64,000 nt of DNA from contig JASANG010000952.1 in assembly GCA_030248215.1 (NCBI GenBank), positions 1 to 64,000 of the forward strand, read 5' to 3'. The stretch's first letter is position 1; each line of letters begins with the position of its first letter. The position numbers and the translations under genes were made by a program. This stretch comes from Enoplolaimus lenunculus (lineage: Eukaryota > Nematoda > Enoplea > Enoplida > Thoracostomopsidae). Under the pieces are notes generated by a model, which did no database searches, had not been told where the DNA came from, and worked only from the letters and a program-made list of their open reading frames with translations. This document shows, in pieces, positions 12,222-22,053 of the stretch.

Positions 12222-12585
12222 CAGGGTGCCCCCGGTGGTTTGCCCCCGGCGCCGGTTCCGGCAGGAATTCGGCCTCCGGCTCCGGCTTCGTCTGCGGTAG
12301 AACTTTATTTCGGTAGTGAAATTTGGCGTGATTTCGCAAAATTTATTTGTCTAGCGCGTTTTGTTTTATTTTTGTCCACAATTTTGAAGAAAGAATTTTC
12401 GAAATTTCGCAGAGAATTAGCGTAAAGCCAATCAGCTTAACAGCAAATTGCAGATATTGGGTAAAATTAACTAATTAACCGTCATTTTTACTATCTAATT
12501 TCGCCTCACCTTTGGCTCTGGCCCCGGCAAGTTTCGTTGATATCCAGCTCCGACTCCGGTATTTTTCACCTCCGGTTGCACTTTG
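12222..12585 (-). mobile_element. Family A MITE, hAT-like, copy 2, with perfect 8 bp TSD
   Basis: A 364 bp element bounded by CAGGGTGCCCCCGG at the left and CCGGTTGCACTTTG at the right. An exact 8 bp duplication, CCTGTAGC, lies at 12214-12221 and 12586-12593. The inside is the reverse complement of the family order (TTACTATCTAATTTCGCC block, GGCAAGTTT block). CAG start and 8 bp duplication place the family in the hAT superfamily. The 77-codon open frame inside it is not a gene. Confidence 0.8.
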
Positions 12586-13218
12586 CCTGTAGCACGTCTA
12601 AAAAGTAAAGTGGAAGCAAAATTATTACGAACTTCAACGCTGTATAAACGTTAAACTTGCAGATCATGCGCTGTATTATCTAGCACTCTACCAAATTTTT
12701 ATAAAAAATAATAAAATAAAAATAAATAATAATAATAATAATTACAATAAAAACCAACCTAATAATAAGACAAACATACGTAGACTTTATGCGTTTTGAA
12801 AACTTAATAAAACCATTTTAGCATACCCTGGCTAGGTAAAGCTTGAAAGCTGGCTTGGGTGTATGTAGTTAGCCTCCAATCAGACAAACTAATTTAGGTA
12901 AATTTCAGTTTAGCGATAAAAATCAACCATTAACTTCAAAAGTATTTTAACTTTTTACATTTTTAAATTTGACTTCAGTTAAAGAACAGTTTAAATCAAA
13001 TGAACCTGAGGCTCAATCTGATAATGTAACAACGGACAAACACAGCGTTTTATAATCATGATGCTATAACATGACACGTGGGTTATTTTTGGGCTATTTT
13101 AGACAACCTTCAATATATTAAGAACAGTTGTGTACACAGCAGGGGTATATATACTTATATGAGATATACCTCCGAAATATCTGAAAATAAGTTGAAAATA
13201 TGCAATTTTTAGCAGGAT

Positions 13219-13611
13219 TTATGCGAAATATATACTGCACACCATTTTTAATCGTTTGCAATGTTCGCTTGCACAAGTCTTTGCTGAAGCTTTATACTCT
13301 CGCGAAATAAAATAGCTGGCTGAGCCCTTGATTGACAACGGTATATAATGATGCAAAACCGGAAATTGCGACCTCTTTACGGTCTGTTTGGTGTATGAAA
13401 GCGGATTACTGTAGATTTTGAACCGGTGATACCAAAATGTCAAAAAAATACGGCAAAAAACCTGGCAATAGGTTTGGTTTATTGTTTGCATAGTTTTTGC
13501 ATTAACCAAAAATGCGTGAGTATATTTTTTATGCAGAGACCCGTATAAGCAGACATTAGTAAAGCGATCGCCAAGAACTGCCGACAAATTTTTGGTAACA
13601 GTTGTAAGCAA
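13219..13611 (-). other. Unassigned 130-codon open frame
   Basis: An uninterrupted ATG-to-stop frame of 130 codons in AT-rich DNA, with mixed codon usage (not just AT codons). Residues 1-30 are moderately hydrophobic and the rest is basic with scattered Cys and Tyr. I recognise no domain and see no flanking splice sites that would extend it. It may be chance, a relic, or part of a transposon. Confidence 0.15.
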
Positions 13612-13662
13612 TGTGGTCTATTAAATCTGATAATTGGTTCACTGTAAATTCCAGTGAGTTAG

Positions 13663-13927
13663 CCCTTTGTTACATGAATATTTTCAATTTTATATGAGAT
13701 GTAATTTCAAGCTAAGATTCGAACCCCAGTCTCAAGGGTGGCAGGCTTTTACGGTCACCACTCAGCTATATACGAGCTTGACGCTCGCGCCCGAGAGGGC
13801 TCTCACGTCTTGTAGAGATATTGCTCTGTGCACATATGTAACAATTGTTAAACACTGTTCACAGCGTTTGTATTGCTCGTATATTATTGTATTTAGTTGA
13901 TCATAGTATACTCTATGAGTGAGGGGG
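13663..13927 (-). mobile_element. Family C MITE (TTAA-flanked, tRNA-like promoter inside), copy 1
   Basis: About 265 bp. Read on the minus strand it starts CCCCCTCACTCAT after TTAA (13928-13931) and ends ATGTAACAAAGGG before a changed TTAG. Inside is a tRNA-like segment with A box TAGCTGAGTGG and B box GGTTCGAATCT, preceded by a GC-rich GAGAGCCC...GGGCGCGAGC segment. TTAA duplication with CCC at the tip is the signature of piggyBac. This is the longest copy, with the extra left segment ATAGAGTATACTATGATCAA. Confidence 0.7.
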
Positions 13928-13980
13928 TTAATATTTACTGTTTATATTAACTCAGAAATATACAGAAATAGTTGTAGGTA

Positions 13981-14330
13981 CTGTAGTGATCCAAGAGTGG
14001 GAAGGGTAATAAGAGAGGGTCCTCATTTTGATTCCCAATCAATAAGAGTCCGAGGACCAAATAAAGTTGAATTCGAAACTTTAAAGCATATATACTTAAG
14101 TTTTCAAAGTACATTCCAAAGTACAACCTTGCATTATCGCTCAAGCTATTGACACAAGGCAAATAACACGTTTAATTTAACGGATTGTTGCAATGCCGGA
14201 TATATATCAGTAACGAAGGGCGGCGGAGGGCGGATTAAAAATAAATAACATTCCTTAACCGAATAACAAGGGGGTACCCTCTGGAGAGGCCCAATAAATA
14301 TCAGTCCCCTGCTCTTATTTGGGTCACTAG
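13981..14330 (+). mobile_element. Family D MITE, mariner-like, copy 1
   Basis: About 350 bp, starts CTGTAGTGATCC after TA and ends GGGTCACTAG. The second copy (39627-40828) ends GGGTCACTACAG followed by TA. TA duplication and CTGTAGTGACCC tips fit the Tc1/mariner group. Internal blocks: GGGTAATAAGAG, CCAATCAATAAGAGTCCG, TATATATCAGTAACGAAGGG and GGGGGTACCCTCT. No coding sequence. Confidence 0.65.
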
Positions 14331-15083
14331 TCTGCGCATGACATTAGAGCCCCCATTCGGCCAAAAAAGCACTTGTTGTGGAGTGTGGGTGCCCCTTACC
14401 ACAGGTCTGGGGATCGAGCCTTACCATGCAACTACCGATCTCATATGAAGTAGAAAATGCTTGAGAAAGGATTAATGAAGCTTCATAAGTATGGACAATG
14501 TAAATATAAGGGCGGAACGTTTTTCTGCTGGACTGAAATAGAGTATACTTAAGCTTTCGAATAATTTTTTGCTAACGCTTGTAATCATGTGCGACATGCT
14601 TGTCCGTCATGTGCACATACACTATAACGCAATGCGTTGTACGCATGCTTGCCGGCCGCATTCCGTGGACATACAGTCGACGATAGAGGCAGTTGGAGAG
14701 GTGCTTATTAAAATCCGCAGCCTTGAAATTCGACCTCCGCCCTGTAGGCCCGCTTTTTCAGTTCCTCAATAATTAAAAGGTCTGAAGTCCCGATTATTAC
14801 CCAGACTAACAAGACATTCGCTTACGCTTGGGTATAAGCACATTCTTGAGCTTAGGCATAGGATTAAGAATATGCTTATCGCTTATAATACTGTTACAGC
14901 CCTGAACAGCCGAATTTTGGGGGCACGGTCGCCGAATGCTCCCCGTGGGGACGCCTTTAAGTAGATGATTAAAAGCTATTAATAATTATATCTAAAAACT
15001 GAAAAAAAAGTCATTCAAATATAGTATAGAATGCATATATTTTATAAAACTTAAAGAATTTCTATTCAAATTTTGGTAAAAAA

Positions 15084-18000
15084 ATGTTATCACTGGGTTA
15101 TCGATTTCGTTGCGAACGTGAACGACGCGAACGTGCCGTATCAGCGAGTCGGACACTGGCGGCAGCAGGCTCCCAACTGGCCGGTCTCAATATGGCACTG
15201 ATGAAAGACTTTGCTCTCGGACCATCTGGGGTCGACCTGGCGGCACCTGAAGGCCTCGACGGGAGAAAAATATCAAAAAGTGCCAGCGCTCAGTTAAATT
15301 CAACTGCATCTCATCAGTATCATCGACATTTACGATATTCAGTTGTACAGAACAGTGCAACTTCAAACGTTGCCGCGAGGTCTCGAAAAACGTCCGCGAA
15401 CACGGAAAGCAGACGAAAATCTTCGGTAAATACAAACCGGAATTTCAATTAACGCTTTCCGGTTCATGTATAGCTGAGGGCCGTAACAGTAGGGGCGCCA
15501 ATCCCGAGGAGGTGGAGGGATCACTGACGCCCCTCCACCACTGTTCGAGTATAAAACTGGGTAGGCGTTTTTGATCCACCCACTTTTGAATGACAAACAA
15601 CTTGACGGGCTTATTAGTACACAAAACGTCTGACAGTAGCGATGGGCGTCGAACATTTTTTCATAACCGGAAATCCGGAAATTCTTTACGGATATATATC
15701 CAGATATTCGCAATTACATTTTCTATTTGGATATCCGTAACTTGATTTCGTGTTTTTGGAATTCCGAACCTCAATTTTTATCTCTTAAGCATTTGTTTCA
15801 ACTTATTGCTCTAAAGGAAGTACCCGACCCACAAAGTGATTGTTATGAGCGTAAAACGTACAATTCTAAAATAGTATTTATTAATACAACTGCCTCAATA
15901 GTTCTTGGTGTTTGGTTTAGAAGACTGCTACTGGCTAATAAATACTTGCGCCCGCCACCTGAAATTGGGTTGTTTAGGTTTCTTTTCGTCCGGTTTCAAC
16001 CACTGCAACAGAGATTCTATCAAATAGCGCCCTTCCTTCGAAGTATTTATTACATGAGTCGTTTTACGTTCCAAGAAGCAAGAACAACGATGTAATGTAT
16101 TTACGCTAAATCGTACAAACATCAACCAGCCCATACTACTTTTAGTGTGCCCCGCTTTCTCTCACTAGTGCTTAATAGAGTGGAATTAAAGTTTAGACTA
16201 TTTTTTGCTTGGGCTTTGGCTTAAGCTTTGTTTTAGACTTATGTTTATTACGCTGAGGAGGCTTAAACGTAGAAATATGTTTTGGTTACCTTCGTATTAA
16301 TTATGTGTGTATCTCAATCGTCGTGAATAAATTCCAGCTGCCATTTGTTCGAATTAAGTTTTGAAAAACTTGCAGCTGCAAAAGTCAGATGCAAAGGCCT
16401 GTTCACACGCGCAAGTTTTTCCTGCGAGTACTTGCAGCTGCAAATTACACACAGAACTTGAATTTTTTTCATCAGCCAATAAGAAAGCGGCTGAAATAAA
16501 TGCAGTAAACTTGCATGGTTATTAAACACATGTGAACTAACTTCCTACGTATGATTTTTAATGAATTATTTGCAGCTGCAAGTTTTTCGAAAGAGATTTT
16601 GGACAAATCTTGCAAGTGCAAGTTGCTGCTGCAAGTTCTTGCAGCAAAAACTTGCACGTTTGAATAGAGCTTAAGAAACATTCACGCGTACAAAAGGTTT
16701 TATCTCAATGAAGGATAATGCGTCGATATTGCATATCTTGATCATGCATAGGCATTTGACACGGTACCCAGTACCAAATTGCTATTCAAAAATAAGCTTG
16801 CATACATCAAGTAATGCGTCATCCATTTATCGGGCCCGCCGGGAAAACGAAAAAGCAAAAAAAAAACCTAAAAACAAGAAGCAAAAGGGACCCCCACCAA
16901 ACAAAGAAAACAACGAAACCAAAAAAGAAGAAAAACAAGAGAACAGAAAGAAACCCCAAAAAAAAGAGATAAGAAGTACGGAAAAAAAAAAGACCCCCGA
17001 AAAAAAAAAAAAAAAAAAAAAAAAATCTATAAAAAAAAGAACAAAAAACTAAAAAAAGCAACCACCAACGAGAAATCACAAAAATACCAATATAAATAAA
17101 TAAAAACACCACTAACAACAACATAAAAATAACAAAGAAAGAAAATAAAATAAAAAAATATAAACAAAAAACCCACCCAAAAAACCACAAAACAAAAAAC
17201 AAAAACAAAAAAAACACCACACAACAAACCCCACCAAACACAAACACCACCACAAAAAATCACTTTGTTTTGGTTCGAGTGGTACAATAACGGCGACAGC
17301 ATTGCCTGTTATAGATTTCTGGCCATCGAAAGCATAAACGATCCAAAGCGAATGCTGGCGACTGTGAGAGCAACGCTAGAAGCCGTACTAAATCTTTGAT
17401 TTCAACCGGAATTGAGATTTCATCGGAACCTGTTACTAGCAAGCATTCGGCATCTAAACTAAAGCATCCATATATTTGTCGATCAGTAAGTGAAATTAAA
17501 TTGTAAGAAACAATCATTTAATCCAGCAGCCACACAGAGTTCCGTAGTTTATGCGAAAATATATAAAATATAATAAAAGCAAAATAAATACTCGATATTA
17601 TAAATTATATTTAAAAAAGCGTAGAGTAGAAATACTGCGTAAAATTTCGAGTACAAACCAATGTATGGCTTGTGGTCAGAGCACAATCGAAGGTCTGTCT
17701 CCGGATCCGGTGCTGGCAGAAAACAGACTTCTGTGATACAATTTTGCCGGGAGGTTTTGGCAATTTTGATAGTGAAATGTTTCATAGTTTTATAACGATT
17801 GTGAGATGTTTTAGCGAGCTTGATTATATCTTTAGAGGCAGTTTCGAAAGCTTGTACTCAGAACTTACAGATAAATGTGTATCTTGCTGAAGATTTTTGG
17901 GCCAAAATTATTGATATACTTGTTTTAGAGCACTCGCCCAGAACTCATGCATTCCTCGGTATCAACTGACCAGCCTCGAACAAACAGTATAACAACAGAA

Positions 18001-18243
18001 TCAGGCCACAGCTGTCACGAAGGTTCATTCAGATCAGATCAACCACAGCGAACACATCAAAGACATTCAAATTGTTCAAATAATAATGACATAGCTAGCG
18101 TTACTAAAAAACATGGCCGCCCTCGCGGAAGAAGTTGGAGCGTTCGTGCAATTGCAAGACATTTTTTTCGGTCGAGAACCAAAGATGAAACCAGAAAAAC
18201 AGTTGCAGAACATTCACCAAACAGGTCCCGAACAAGGTCGTAG
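15084..18243 (+). CDS. Unrecognised three-exon gene, Ser/Arg/Lys-rich protein of about 275 residues
   Basis: Three open segments join with matching phase 0 splice sites: 15084-15425 (114 codons, donor GTAAAT), 17315-17485 (57 codons, acceptor GTTATAG, donor GTAAGT) and 17929-18243 (104 codons plus TAG, acceptor TGTTTTAG). An in-frame stop lies about 40 bases before the ATG. The product is hydrophilic: a basic start (YRFRCERERRERA), an Ala/Leu/Gly-rich stretch around residues 25-60, then Ser/Thr/Arg/Lys-rich sequence with RRKSS, HRKHKRSK and a basic segment GRPRGRSWSVRAIARHFFRS near the end. RRKSS-type motifs suggest basophilic kinase sites (inference). No membrane span and no domain I recognise; it could be the cytoplasmic tail or last exons of a larger gene. 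Long introns hold a hAT-like repeat, a MITE and an A/C-only tract. Confidence 0.5.
15641..16290 (+). mobile_element. Family I repeat, hAT-like, copy 1
   Basis: Begins AGTAGCGATGGGCGTCGAAC with TATCCGGA-type words and shares its right half (CCCGCTTTCTCTCACTAG, CTTGGGCTTTGGCTTAAGC, ACGCTGAGGAGGCTTAAAC) with the copy at 20795-22053. CAG/TAGTGATGGGC tips resemble hAT. Lies in intron 1 of the unrecognised gene. The right terminal repeat is not visible, so the end is approximate. Confidence 0.45.
16395..16671. mobile_element. Family E MITE, PIF/Harbinger-like, copy 2
   Basis: A 277 bp relative of 9506-9797, starting AGGCCTGTTCACACGCGCAA and ending CTTGCACGTTTGAATAGAGCT. Flanks CAA and TAA fit an eroded three-base duplication. 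Contains three copies of the palindrome TTGCAGCTGCAA or close variants. Lies in intron 1 of the unrecognised gene. Confidence 0.65.
16842..17258 (+). repeat. Strand-asymmetric A/C (and A/G) low-complexity tract
   Basis: About 420 bp in which the plus strand is nearly devoid of T. The first part is A with G and some C; from about 17040 it is almost only A and C. It includes a 26-base A run (17000-17025). It ends 56 bases before exon 2 of the unrecognised gene. It could be real low-complexity DNA or a poorly resolved assembly segment. Confidence 0.7.
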
Positions 18244-18669
18244 ACCTATTAGCTTAGGCTAAAGAACAGGGTATAACCGGATATCCGTTTCCGCTAATCA
18301 GCGGTGATTATTTCTATTTTCGTTGTAAAATTAACGAAAATTCTATTATTTTTACGCCCAAATTCGGTATACATCAATGCGGCAATGGTTTGAAATAACA
18401 TAAAAAATACGAAATTCATCTAAAATCTTGAAAATTTCGATCTGTCCGCCATTTTTTCTTTAAATTTTATTAAGTTAAACCCTGGTGAACGTTTTCACGG
18501 CTCAATTGTGTTGGAAGAGAAGATAAAACATCTTTAAGCTTTTTAACTCAATATTCGTTTTCCGTTGCATTATTTTTATTTCCCGTTTACACTCTGGCTT
18601 AGAGTATTTAGCTGCACGTTTAGGCTTAAGTATACAAATTTTGTTTGTGACGTGAGCTAGGTTACGGCA

Positions 18670-18790
18670 TGGAGCCGAGGCGTTTACCATCACCACTCAG
18701 TTATAGGAGCTTGACGCTTGAGCCCGAATGCGCTCTCACGTCTTGTGGTGATTTAGTACTATTATACGTGTTGCAATTGTAAACACGTGC
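18670..18790 (-). mobile_element. Family C fragment with tRNA-like A box
   Basis: Reverse-complement match to the tRNA-like part of family C: TAACTGAGTGGTGATGGTAA, then CAAGCGTCAAGCTCCTATAA-like sequence and the CACCACAAGACGTGAGAGC block. Both TTAA-flanked ends are missing. Confidence 0.5.
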
Positions 18791-19009
18791 AATATATTTA
18801 ACGAAGATATCACTGCGCGGCCCAAGCACCTTGGGAAGGGGACTGGAAAAAGCGAGACAAAGAGCAAACCGCCCAACCACCCATGTTATAACCGGTGAAG
18901 CTTGGACACGTTTTGTCCCTTTTAGACTATAGGGCAACATTTTGTCTGGATATGAACACCATATCAAATTCAAAAAGTCGCAGTTGTCTGCTATCATTAT
19001 GTGTATGGC

Positions 19010-19410
19010 ACCTTTTGTTGTTCAATATCATACGATATTGTAGACTATCGTCCACGAAAATCATGATATATTTTCAAATGTCTGCATACTTGAGGTAACA
19101 CAAAGAAATTGTCGTGTTGAATATCATGTGATACTAGAATTTGAAATTCGAATTTTTAAATTACGGTGCTGTAATTCTGAGCGATAGTATTTATAGAACA
19201 TCAGTGTTTTCGTTCTAAACATTCGATTCATTTTTAAGCACACGAAGATTACACTGCCCCGTTGAATATCATATGAAATTCGGTTTAATTTTGGAATTTC
19301 ATATAATATTAGCATTAATGTCGCACAGTATCACGTGACATTCTGACTCTTGTATTCATTGAAAATTAAAGAGCGGTGGATTTGCACGTTGATTTCATAT
19401 GACATTCGAA
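19010..19410. repeat. Cluster of palindromic ATATCATATGATAT-like words
   Basis: Four related near-palindromes recur in 400 bp: TTCAATATCATACGATATT (19020), TTGAATATCATGTGATACT (19113), TTGAATATCATATGAAATTC (19262) and TTGATTTCATATGACATTCG (19389), plus an inverted GAATTTCATATAATATT at 19292. Spacing is irregular (about 90-150 bp), unlike a simple tandem array. Function unknown. Confidence 0.45.
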
Positions 19411-19784
19411 CTTTGTCTGATCACCCGACATGAGAGCCCAAATTTTAACGTTGGCGTAAAATCAATATGAAACAAACCATGACCCGCCTGTCCCAGTTAT
19501 AAAACGTGAATAACCGCATAACCATAACCCTGCGGGGAAAGTGTACCTGCAAGAGCTAACAATGTTTCAATATTAAATGTAATTTAATGTTTTGGTAAAC
19601 AAATAAAACAAGAAAATTGTTAATGTCAATCACTGGCACGCTGCATCGGTTTTGAAGTCAACTTGTGCCGCGCATGAATTCTGAAACCAAACTAAATCCG
19701 CACCATTAATACCAGGAACTGTTTTGCCGAAGAAAAAAAAAGACAAATTTTCATAAACATACAATTCTATTCAACCGTATCCTT

Positions 19785-20262
19785 GTTCTTCATAGAGTAT
19801 ACTATGAACAAACTAAAAACCACAAAGATACAGTGCGCAGTGTGTAAATGCTGGAACTACATGGACTGCAGGACCCCTTGTCAAAATTTTGCCCAAAGTG
19901 AACGGCAACGCCTGAAATTGAACCTCGGCCGTATTGTACTCAAGTCACGCATGCTACCATTTTACACCATGTGGTCTTTGCAACAATTTCATATTCCGGT
20001 GTATATTATGCACACGTATGGCAATCGTTTTTTGCTTTACATACACTTTTCCTTGCACATATACGGACTTGTAACAATTCTTACGTATATACGCAGTGTA
20101 AAATCTTCACAACATGCAAGATCCCTCGGGATCAAGCGTCAAACTGTTATAATAGTTGAGTGGTCATCGTAAACGCCTCTTACCGGTGAGACTGGTGTTT
20201 GAATCCTACCTTGAAATAATATACTTCTCAATGAAATCACAAATGTTCATGTGATAAAAGCG
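19785..20262 (+). mobile_element. Family C copy 2, disrupted
   Basis: The left segment CATAGAGTATACTATGAACA matches the long copy at 13663-13927. The tRNA-like core TAGTTGAGTGGTCATCGTAA with GTTTGAATCCT follows at 20154-20204. The end GTTCATGTGATAAAAG is a decayed terminal repeat. The interior is longer than in other copies, so another sequence has probably inserted. Confidence 0.5.
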
Positions 20263-20566
20263 TGGGTTTAGTGCTGTCGGAAAATTCTCAGCCAAGTGGC
20301 AGCAAATGTCATTATGAAGGCGATGGCTGCCATCGTCTCTCTTAAAAGTGAATTAAAACCTTATTGCTTGAAAAGGATTGCGTAAAACCACTTAACCAGT
20401 CCGCGTACAACACATTCTCCCATACGATTTGCAAGCAAGTCGAGTTTTGCATTGGTGTATGTGTTGTCGATACACGTTCGAAGGGCGCTGCTCGAAACTT
20501 TAGTTGCAACTCGAACATTTTTCCTGAAAAACAATACTGTTGCACAATATCATGCGTACACTATAG

Positions 20567-20736
20567 GTGACTTTGGAGGGTACAGTGTGATGGACACTGA
20601 AGCTTTTTTGGTACAGCTGCAGAAACGCATAGAAGTCCATGGCCAGCTCAACATGCAAGTGGAGGTGATGCGATTTGTCGAAGAATTTACGAGGATTTTG
20701 CACGAGTTTACAAGCTGGACTGAAAATTTTATTTAG
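20567..20736 (+). CDS. Candidate terminal exon or small ORF, unassigned
   Basis: After a possible acceptor (CACTATAG) a frame runs to TAG at 20736; an ATG at 20590 would give 48 residues. The peptide (MDTEAFLVQLQKRIEVHGQL and onward) is acidic/amphipathic and mostly helical in character, with coding-like codon choice, ending EFTSWTENFI. I recognise no family and found no upstream exon. Alternatives are a gene relic or transposon piece; a hAT-like repeat starts 58 bases downstream. Confidence 0.25.
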
Positions 20737-20794
20737 GGGTAAAATTGCATCTCTACAATCTCCCGTCTTTCGACACTTTAACGCGTTTAGAAAG

Positions 20795-21604
20795 TAGTGA
20801 TGGGCGTCGGATAATTTTTATATCCAGTTATCCAGCAATTCTTTGCAGGATATTAAACTCGATTTTGCGTTTTTTTGGTTTCCATACTCCTATTTTCGTT
20901 CTTAACTAATTGGACCTTACCATTTTGTCACAAAAAATTCTGACAGGGCGTACGCCCGCTCGCTCCCTAGGGATCAGTGAGTGCCCGCTTTTTCACTAGA
21001 CCACAATTGAGTAGTCTTAAATTTTAATGTATTTTTGCTTGGGCTAGGCTGAGCTTTGTTTTAGACTTGTGTTTAATACACTGAGGAGGCTTAAACTAAG
21101 GAATATGTTTTAGTTGTTGCATTGTTAAAGTAATATTGATCCTATTCATAATGCCGATTTGGCACCTCATAGCCTTCCCAGAGAATTTCAATTAAATTTA
21201 AATTTTTAATATAAACACTTTCACTTTTTGTGATCTTATATGGACTACGGCCGAACCAAAAATGTATTTTCAACAGTTCAAAAATCTAAATTTTTTCATG
21301 TATATTACCGTTTAAAAGCAACGCGCTGAGTTGAATTGCGTCATTTTTTGCGTTGGATGACTGGTTTAGCACAACTAATTTGCTGTTATTTTTAATTACT
21401 TTTGCTTAGAAAAAAACCAAAACTCAAGTTAAAAATTTCTTTATAAAATGTTATGCGATGCCGTGTACAAATTCATGTGCTTTCGTGACGAATGGCGCCG
21501 GTGTCAGCAAAAGTATAGCGCCATCTTTTCTCAAACTCAAACAACGAAGCATTCGAACACTAACCTACTTTTCATACACAGGGTATACCAAAGGGCCCAG
21601 CAGT

Positions 21605-21697
<93 letters not shown>

Positions 21698-22053
21698 TAT
21701 GACAGTATCTAATAAGTTGTAAGAAAAGAAATGTTGTTAATATCATAGGGAATTATAAAAACATTTCTGACAATATGATTGGAAAAAATCAAAGTTACAC
21801 AGTTCTAAATTTTAAACAGAATAAAAACTGCACACAAAAATCGTCAAGAGTTTAGTTCAATATTTTGACTGAGGTTAAAATACAGAACTTATTTTCGTCA
21901 GCACCAGTTACTTTACTGCTGAAACAATGCAAATTATTCTAAATTTTTTTTACACAATAGCATTTCTGATATCCGGCGGATACCCGGATACATATTTAAT
22001 TTCGGATACGTATCCGGATATTTTTCCTATCCTGATATCCGATGCCATCTATA
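20795..22053. mobile_element. Family I repeat, hAT-like, copy 2
   Basis: Left end TAGTGATGGGCGTCGGATAA and right end TATCCGATGCCATCTATA are inverted relatives about 1.26 kb apart. The TATCCGG-rich subterminal sequence is mirrored at both sides (TATCCAGTTATCCAGC; CGGATACCCGGATACA). The middle shares blocks with 15641-16290. A 90-base A run sits inside. No transposase frame. Confidence 0.55.
21606..21695 (+). repeat. Uninterrupted 90-base poly(A) run
   Basis: Ninety A in a row with no interruption. It may be the tail of a recent retroposed transcript inserted into the family I repeat (sequence upstream, about 21450-21605, is not shared with copy 1) or an expanded mononucleotide tract. The three long Lys-only or Phe-only frames across it are artefacts. 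Confidence 0.85.

Larger units (their letters stand above)
18244..20566. other. Intergenic stretch with repeat fragments
   Basis: No supported gene. It contains a minus-strand family C fragment (about 18670-18790), a cluster of palindromic TTGAATATCATATGA words (19010-19410) and a disrupted family C copy (about 19785-20262). The 129-codon frame at 19783-20172 lies wholly inside the last and is not treated as a gene. Confidence 0.5.

Noticed and set aside
12192-12425. 77-codon frame with Pro/Gly-rich start
   Set aside because: It overlaps the hAT-like MITE at 12222-12585; the Pro/Gly residues come from its CCGGCGCC words.
16819-17302. Phe/Val-rich and Lys-rich frames of 90-144 codons
   Set aside because: They are translations of the A/C low-complexity tract on either strand.
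19783-20172. 129-codon plus-strand frame
   Set aside because: It lies wholly within a disrupted family C repeat and includes its ATAGAGTATACT end; no homology.
21448-21746. Poly-Lys and poly-Phe frames
   Set aside because: Produced by the 90-base A run.
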